DNA of 6,977 nucleotides, taken from contig JAEXAJ010000223.1 of assembly GCA_023458215.1 (NCBI GenBank), positions 1-6,977 of the forward strand, in the 5' to 3' direction. Positions within the stretch are counted from its first letter, which is position 1. Every line of letters begins with the position of its first letter. Under the pieces are notes generated by a model. The model was given only the letters and a program-made list of their open reading frames with translations. It made no database searches and was not told the DNA's origin. Shown here piece by piece: positions 1 to 4,756 of the stretch. Made by a program: the position numbers and the translations under genes. This DNA comes from Bacteroidota bacterium. GTDB lineage: Bacteria > Bacteroidota > Bacteroidia > Bacteroidales > Bacteroidaceae.

Positions 1-218
1 TTATCTACTCAATGGCCCTGCAAGCACGTCCCGAGAAAGCCAATCAAATTTCCGGCCTGATGATTACAGCCGTTGCAGGTGGCGGAGTAGTTACTCCGGC
101 TATCGGGCTGGCTATAGGTACTGTAGGTATATTAGGAGGCGTAGCTGTAACACTGCTTTGCGTTCTCTACCTTACCTACTGTGCATTTGGCATTAAGGTA
201 GTCAAGACTCAAAAGTAA
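1..218 (+). CDS. Sugar MFS permease, FucP-like (C-terminal end only)
   Basis: The gene enters from outside the window; the first full codon is at 3-5 and the stop TAA is at 216-218, so 71 C-terminal residues are visible. They begin IYSMALQARPEKANQISG and contain the motif AGGGVVTPAIG, which matches the GGGxVTPxxG region of the last transmembrane helices of FucP-type (fucose/glucose/galactose) major facilitator permeases. A second long hydrophobic segment (GILGGVAVTLLCVLYLTYCAFGI) is the final helix, followed by a short basic cytoplasmic tail (KVVKTQK). The family carries out proton-coupled monosaccharide uptake across the inner membrane. Which sugar is used cannot be read from this fragment: fucose, galactose, glucose and mannose are all possible. 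A strong hairpin plus T run 27 nt after the stop suggests that this is the last gene of its transcript. The internal ATG at 12 is a methionine inside the protein, not a start. Confidence 0.85.
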   Translation, partial: IYSMALQARPEKANQISGLMITAVAGGGVVTPAIGLAIGTVGILGGVAVTLLCVLYLTYCAFGIKVVKTQK

Positions 219-235
219 AATATCCCTCAAAAATT

Positions 236-311
236 ATATCTGAGCCATATCTGCTCCGTACTTACTTCCTATAAAGATACCTTTTTACGGAGCAGGCACG
301 GAGCAGATATG
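236..311 (+). repeat. Duplicated arm modules within the terminator
   Basis: ACGGAGCAG occurs twice, at 287-295 and 298-306, separated by GC. ATATCTG also occurs twice on the left, at 236-242 and 247-253. The left arm can therefore pair with the far copy (246-259 with 298-311, 14 bp, next to the T run) or with the near copy (251-260 with 286-295, 10 bp, 25-nt loop). The two pairings exclude each other. This could reflect local duplication by replication slippage or a real alternative fold. Confidence 0.6.
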
Positions 312-316
312 TTTTT
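246..316 (+). terminator. Probable intrinsic terminator after the permease gene
   Basis: A perfect 14-bp inverted repeat has its arms at 246-259 (CATATCTGCTCCGT) and 298-311 (ACGGAGCAGATATG). The right arm is followed directly by TTTTTG at 312-317, with more T-rich sequence to about 340. The position just after the permease stop codon fits a rho-independent terminator. The loop is unusually long (38 nt, 260-297) and contains a second copy of part of the right arm, so the structure is not a simple compact hairpin. Confidence 0.65.
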
Positions 317-468
317 GTTTAGTAGTTTTTTTTCACGAAACTGCATTTATAACTTGAACTCAAGGCCTACACAGAGTTTAATACTATTTTTACCTACACG
401 CTTACACTAATCGCTGTAGCCGATTGATAGTCAGTGCAAAAACAGTGGTGGCAGCAAGTATAGAAATA

Positions 469-493
469 AGTGCAAGCAAAATTCACTTGCACT
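469..493. repeat. Short perfect hairpin, 8-bp arms
   Basis: AGTGCAAG at 469-476 and CTTGCACT at 486-493 form a perfect inverted repeat with a 9-nt loop. No T run follows on the forward strand; on the reverse strand the hairpin is followed by TATTTCTA, which is weak for a terminator. It sits in the unassigned intergenic stretch and could belong to a structured RNA, a protein-binding palindrome or a repeat element. Confidence 0.45.
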
Positions 494-861
494 CGTCGCA
501 CTTTTCCCTTTCGCATGTTTAGAGGTAAAACTACAGGCATCCAATATGCAAACCATAGGTGTTCCTTACGCAAACTACGTATATTCCTTGTGCAAAAGAA
601 TGATGCATGAGCGATGCGCACGAACGTGGTACACGATCTTCACAGTAGAGAATCTGATTCTTCACATTCATGAAAATGCTTCGTCACAAATGTGCGCATA
701 TAAAAACTGCAAGTCTAAAGATGATAGACATCAGGTATCAAAGCAAAGGAAAGCTGATGTCTTGCAGATAAACTACAGGTATTTTGGTGATAAAACACAA
801 AGAGTGCTTTTCAAATAGACGGCGGACAAACAATGTACCAACAAAGAAAAAGCAATGTAGA

Positions 862-881
862 AACATTATAGTAACATTATA
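862..881. repeat. 9-bp direct repeat, 11-bp period
   Basis: AACATTATA occurs at 862-870 and again at 873-881, one helical turn apart. It lies about 210-230 bp upstream of the predicted -33 box of the glycosidase operon. Tandem half-sites in phase are one way a regulator binds, but the sequence here is AT-rich and chance is a fair alternative. Confidence 0.3.
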
Positions 882-1092
882 CTGTTCAATATCCACATTG
901 TCTACAAAAGTTATTTCTCGAAATTAAACATATAACACCCATAAGCAACATCTACACCAACACCCTATAATTCAATATTTTAATAACAATACACAGAAGT
1001 TATACCTGAGCTAACCAGCCAGTAAGAACTTTTATAAAATCTTATCTTTATTATTTAAATCAATTGCTTATAATAAAATAATTAATATTTTT

Positions 1093-1124
1093 ATTGTGAA
1101 CTAAATATATAATTAATATATTTG
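1093..1124 (+). promoter_or_regulatory. Bacteroides-type promoter for the glycosidase-susC operon
   Basis: TATATTTG at 1117-1124 is an exact match to the Bacteroides -7 consensus TAnnTTTG. ATTG at 1093-1096 supplies the TTG core of the -33 box, and the spacing between the two is 20 nt, which is in the usual range. This was the only forward-strand TAnnTTTG I found in the 1-kb gap. Transcription would start near 1130, leaving a leader of about 80 nt before the ATG at 1213. No promoter of this type is visible in the 58-nt gap before the susC-like gene, which fits one transcript for both. Confidence 0.65.
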
Positions 1125-1173
1125 CCACCGATATATGTATGAACATATAAGAGTATGTATAAAACAAATATAT
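1116..1173. repeat. Inverted and direct repeats around the start site
   Basis: The -7 box region ATATATTTG (1116-1124) is mirrored by CAAATATAT at 1165-1173, a perfect 9-bp inverted repeat with a 40-nt spacer straddling the predicted start of transcription. Between the arms, TATGTAT is repeated directly at 1134-1140 and 1154-1160, exactly 20 bp apart (two helical turns), and TATATG/CATATA (1132-1137, 1144-1149) could form a small hairpin in the leader. The right arm resembles a reverse-strand -7 box, but I see no matching -33 box at the proper distance. All arms are AT-rich, so any one of these could be chance. Confidence 0.3.
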
Positions 1174-1212
1174 CTACTTTGAAACATTAAAACCATCTAA
1201 TACAAAAACAGG

Positions 1213-4200
1213 ATGAAGAAAGTCGCTGTTATATTATTATCAATGCTCATGGCTACTGCCAGTCATGCTCAACACACATCTGTATTCAAACAGATTTCTC
1301 CCGACAATATTAAAGCTTCAGCCAGCAGCGAATTGAACGTTGGCTCCACACAAAGCGTCGTCAATGGAGACGGCATGCTAGGTCGAAAACACAATGCACA
1401 CAATTTAGGTAACGGCATGTGGGTATCGAAAGTTTCTAAAAGTCAGGTTCAGTACAACAAACACACCCAAAAAGGTATCGTATGGTTTGCGTGCGATCTA
1501 AGTAAGAATAACCAGCCAATAGACCTTATACAGATATGGAATCATAACCAAAGCGAACACACTCGCCGTGGTTTGAACAAAGTCTATATAGAATACTCAG
1601 CAGATGGAAAAGTATGGAACTTGCTAAAAAACAAGCAACTTCCCTATCACATAATCCCCGAATCAATAGGGCGTAATCCTGAAGCTGCCGACTTCACTTT
1701 AGAAACACCCGGATTGCAAGCGCGCTACATCTGCCTGACAGCAGCAGCCGACGGCGAGGGTAACCATTACGATCGCAAGAATCCTATCGTATTGCAGGAA
1801 GCGGCCGATCTGCAACAGAATATAGATTATTACGGTTTAAGCGAAATACGCTTCTATCGCAAAGAATCCGTGCCGACCTCCACTCTGTCACCACTGAAAG
1901 AATTTTCGTTTTCAGCCGGGCAAGGTTACTTGAAAAGCCCCGATGGACCTAAAAGGGAATACTTGTTACGATTCAATACCCCTATTTATACAGGTGCAGA
2001 AATTACCTTGCAACTTGGAGATAAAACCTGGAAGGAAAAATTACCTGCATCTGCTATCGGAACAGAAGAGTATGCCGGATGCTTCCCAGCCGGATACATG
2101 GAAGAGACTGCTTCACTGAAAGTAAAAATTAACAGTCGGCAAGGTACTGCCGAGCATAAGTGCCAAGTACCCGGAGCCCGCAAATGGACCGTATGTTTCT
2201 TTCCACACTCCCACCTCGACATTGGATATACCCATCGGCAAGACGATGTAATGAAACTCCAATGGCGCATATTGGAGCGTGCGCTCGATTTGGCCGAACG
2301 CACCCAGAACTATCCCGACGGTGCACGCTATCGCTGGAATACAGAAGCTACCTGGGCCATCACAGCCTATCTCGATAAATACGCCGGAACAGAAAAAGCT
2401 GCCCGACTGATAAAAGCTATCCGCAACGGGACTATCAACGTAGACATGGGGCTCGGCAGCATCCTTACAGGTATCAGTCGCCAGGAAGAGTTGATGCACA
2501 TCTTTGACGACGGACACCGTATCAGCAAGGAACTGGGCGTCGAACTGAATACAGCCATGATGAGTGATGTTCCCGGTCAAGTATGGGGACTAGCTACTTC
2601 TATGGCAAAAAATGGAGTGAAGTATTTCTCTCCCGGTCCCAACTACGTTCCCTTCTATGGCAAAATAGGTAACGACCGTGCCGCCGCCTTACATATTAAA
2701 TGGGGTGACCGTCCTTTCTATTGGCAGTCGCAATCGGGTGCAGACAAGGTACTTGTATGGCAAGCCGGACGTGGTTATTCCTGGTTTCACGGTTGGCTGG
2801 CAAACCGCATCGGAGTATGTGGGTTAGAACCGATCTGGAGCTATCTGGCCGAACTTGAAACCGATGAGTTTCCTTATAACACCTGCTATCTGCGCTATAC
2901 GGTTCACGGAGATAACGGGCCACCCGATGTATCCATGCCCGATGTTATCCGCAAATGGAACGAACGTTACGATTCCCCACAATTCCGCATTGCTACAGCC
3001 AAGGAGTTCTTTACAGACTTCGAGGCTCGTTACGGACACGAATTGCCCACTTACGGCGGCGACATGACCCCGACTTGGGAAGACGGAGCTGCATCTACCG
3101 CACGTGAGACAGCCATGAACCGCAACTCTGCCGCCCGACTGGCGCAAACAGAAGTTTTATGGAGCATGCTTGCTGCCAATCAGCCTTTCCCGGCAGATAA
3201 GTTTGCCGAAGCCTGGAAGAATGTACTTCTTTTCTCCGAGCATACTTGGGGAGCGTCGGCTAGCGGCCCGCAACCACACTCACAGTTCACCAAAGACTTA
3301 TGGGCCGGAAAGAAGATGTATGCAGACAACGCGAACATACAGTCACGTACTTTATATAATGATGCTTTGAAATCGCTGACAGCAAACGATGGCAGCTACA
3401 TTCACATCCTGAACACCAATCTGTGGACACGTTCCGATGTAGTGACTCTCGATACGACAATCGACCTGACCGGCAAAGCGATTCTCAATTCATCCGGTGA
3501 TAAAGTGGAAACCCAACGTCTACACGATGGTCGCTGGATATTCATTGCAGAAGAAGTACCGGCACTGTCTTCAGTTGTTTATCAAATCGTACCTTTGAAG
3601 CAAAAGAGTGCCGACAACAGTTTTTCTTCCCTGTGTACTGCAAAAAACAAACTGGACAATGGACTGGTACAAGTCGAAATAGATTCGATAAAAGGGACCA
3701 TCCGCTCATTGAAAACCCAAAACAATCCTTTTGAATATGCGTCAGGCAATGGGCTGAACGATTATCTCTATGCCGGGCGACTGAATGCCAACCCACAGGG
3801 TATTCCACATATCGATAGAATTGTTTTGCTCGATGACGGACCTGTAGCCGCTACCTTGCGTATTGAATCGAAAGCTCCGGGCTGTAATCTTCTTTGGAGG
3901 GATGTCACTATTTATAAAGGAATAAACCGCGTAGACCTCTGCAACACATTGGATAAGCAAGATATCCTGGAACCTGAGAATGTGCGCTTTGTATTTCCTT
4001 TCAGCATAGAGCAACCCGAGATTACCATGGACCTAGCCATGAGCGAAATCCATCCCGAGCGTGAACAACTGGAAGGCGTCAACAAGAACTACTACTCCTT
4101 GCAAAACGGCATTGCAGTAGGCGACTTGGAACATGCCATCTGCCTGACTACCATAGATGCTCCTTTTGTAGAACTAGGCACTCCTACCGGATTGGATTAT

Positions 4201-4698
4201 CGTCTGAATCCCCGCCACGGATATGGTTGGATGCAATCAGCACGGATATCTCCCGTAATCTATTCATGGGTGATGACTAACACCTGGCGTACGAACTACA
4301 AAGCATCGCAAGATGGTATTGCCGTATTCCGTTACTCCTTGCAACCCTCTGATCCGGTTGACTTGAAACTGAAACAACGGGGTGCCGAGCGCGAATCGGA
4401 ATTGGTCGCCGTACGAAGCAACACACCGCAGCCAACCGGGCAACTCTTCCGTCTGAAAGGACGCAACCGGATTGCCGTATCAAGCATCAAGCCTTCGGAT
4501 GACGGAAAAGGATACATCATCAGTTTGCATAACATGGGTAACCAAAGTGTAAACTCGTCTTTTGTATGGGGTACCATGAAAGCAAAGCGTATCAGCACAT
4601 GCGACAACAAACAAACACCTATAGCATCGTTCAACGACCAATCTTTCTGGATGAAGCCATACGAGTACATCCAACTAAAAGTCGAAACAAAGGAATAG
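1213..4698 (+). CDS. Exported GH38-like alpha-mannosidase with N-terminal F5/8C domain
   Basis: This 1161-residue enzyme is probably a metal-dependent exo-glycosidase acting on alpha-mannosides or a related sugar in the periplasm or at the cell surface. The start ATG at 1213 gives a clear signal peptide (MKKVAVILLSMLMATASHA, cleavage before Q20; no lipobox Cys). Residues about 25-216 look like an F5/8 type C (discoidin-like, CBM32-type) domain ending GLSEIRFYR. Residues about 220-325 form a beta-rich linker. The GH38-type catalytic part starts at PHSHLDIGYT (331-340), where H334 and D336 match the zinc ligands of GH38. D452 in MSDVPG fits the nucleophile and ligand, and H677 in EHTWGAS fits the fourth ligand. 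HGDNGPP (565-571) and GGDMTPTWEDG (615-625) recall conserved GH38 segments, with D567 a candidate acid/base. Residues about 814-1155 resemble the GH38 C-terminal beta domain. The motifs diverge from classical mannosidases, so the substrate is uncertain. It is the first gene of the operon; a susC-like gene follows after 58 nt. Confidence 0.8.
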   Translation: MKKVAVILLSMLMATASHAQHTSVFKQISPDNIKASASSELNVGSTQSVVNGDGMLGRKHNAHNLGNGMWVSKVSKSQVQYNKHTQKGIVWFACDLSKNNQPIDLIQIWNHNQSEHTRRGLNKVYIEYSADGKVWNLLKNKQLPYHIIPESIGRNPEAADFTLETPGLQARYICLTAAADGEGNHYDRKNPIVLQEAADLQQNIDYYGLSEIRFYRKESVPTSTLSPLKEFSFSAGQGYLKSPDGPKREYLLRFNTPIYTGAEITLQLGDKTWKEKLPASAIGTEEYAGCFPAGYMEETASLKVKINSRQGTAEHKCQVPGARKWTVCFFPHSHLDIGYTHRQDDVMKLQWRILERALDLAERTQNYPDGARYRWNTEATWAITAYLDKYAGTEKAARLIKAIRNGTINVDMGLGSILTGISRQEELMHIFDDGHRISKELGVELNTAMMSDVPGQVWGLATSMAKNGVKYFSPGPNYVPFYGKIGNDRAAALHIKWGDRPFYWQSQSGADKVLVWQAGRGYSWFHGWLANRIGVCGLEPIWSYLAELETDEFPYNTCYLRYTVHGDNGPPDVSMPDVIRKWNERYDSPQFRIATAKEFFTDFEARYGHELPTYGGDMTPTWEDGAASTARETAMNRNSAARLAQTEVLWSMLAANQPFPADKFAEAWKNVLLFSEHTWGASASGPQPHSQFTKDLWAGKKMYADNANIQSRTLYNDALKSLTANDGSYIHILNTNLWTRSDVVTLDTTIDLTGKAILNSSGDKVETQRLHDGRWIFIAEEVPALSSVVYQIVPLKQKSADNSFSSLCTAKNKLDNGLVQVEIDSIKGTIRSLKTQNNPFEYASGNGLNDYLYAGRLNANPQGIPHIDRIVLLDDGPVAATLRIESKAPGCNLLWRDVTIYKGINRVDLCNTLDKQDILEPENVRFVFPFSIEQPEITMDLAMSEIHPEREQLEGVNKNYYSLQNGIAVGDLEHAICLTTIDAPFVELGTPTGLDYRLNPRHGYGWMQSARISPVIYSWVMTNTWRTNYKASQDGIAVFRYSLQPSDPVDLKLKQRGAERESELVAVRSNTPQPTGQLFRLKGRNRIAVSSIKPSDDGKGYIISLHNMGNQSVNSSFVWGTMKAKRISTCDNKQTPIASFNDQSFWMKPYEYIQLKVETKE

Positions 4699-4725
4699 AA
4701 CAATCCAATAACAAAACTATAAATT

Positions 4726-4755
4726 ATGAGTAAGAATCAAAACCAATTAAATTAA
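4726..4755 (+). CDS. Possible 9-codon mini-ORF (MSKNQNQLN) before susC
   Basis: ATG at 4726 opens a frame of nine codons that ends with TAA at 4753-4755, one base before the ATG of the susC-like gene at 4757. Such an arrangement could allow a terminating ribosome to restart on susC, or it could be a chance frame in AT-rich DNA. There is no Shine-Dalgarno in front of it, although that is normal in Bacteroides. I see no function in the peptide itself. Confidence 0.2.
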   Translation: MSKNQNQLN

Positions 4756-4756
4756 A

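Larger units (their letters stand above)
317..1092. other. Long intergenic region without a defensible gene
   Basis: About 775 bp separates the terminator from the promoter of the glycosidase gene. From about 330 to 830 the base composition is moderate and there are short open frames on both strands (for example 546-818 forward, 90 codons, and 394-621 reverse, 75 codons). These overlap each other, have cysteine- and histidine-rich translations resembling no family I know, and lack signal peptides or domain motifs. From about 830 to 1092 the sequence is strongly AT-rich, as expected upstream of a Bacteroides promoter. A decayed gene, a dispersed intergenic repeat or a small RNA in 330-830 remains possible. 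I see no tRNA, rRNA, insertion sequence end or CRISPR repeat. Confidence 0.5.

Noticed and set aside
394..621. Reverse open frame of 75 codons in the intergenic gap
   Set aside because: The translation is rich in Cys, His and aromatic residues with no family resemblance, and a neighbouring frame is also largely open over the same stretch, which suggests non-coding DNA. Kept only as an observation.
546..818. Forward open frame of 90 codons in the intergenic gap
   Set aside because: No promoter of Bacteroides type upstream, no recognisable domain or signal, odd composition rich in Cys, His, Arg and Lys, and it overlaps a reverse frame of equal quality. Not enough to call a gene.
1074..1092. 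AAAATA/TATTTT hairpin just upstream of the -33 box
   Set aside because: Six A-T pairs in very AT-rich DNA; expected by chance.
1165..1172. CAAATATA as a reverse-strand promoter -7 box
   Set aside because: No TTG-type -33 box is found about 20 nt away on the reverse strand, and no gene is supported in that direction.
1986..4703. Several reverse-strand and alternate-frame open frames of 60-155 codons inside the glycosidase gene
   Set aside because: They are shadows of the 1161-codon gene, whose signal peptide and catalytic motifs prove the forward frame.
4699..4756. Separate promoter or terminator between the glycosidase and susC-like genes
   Set aside because: No TAnnTTTG box and no stem with a T run is present in the 58-nt gap, so cotranscription is the simpler reading.
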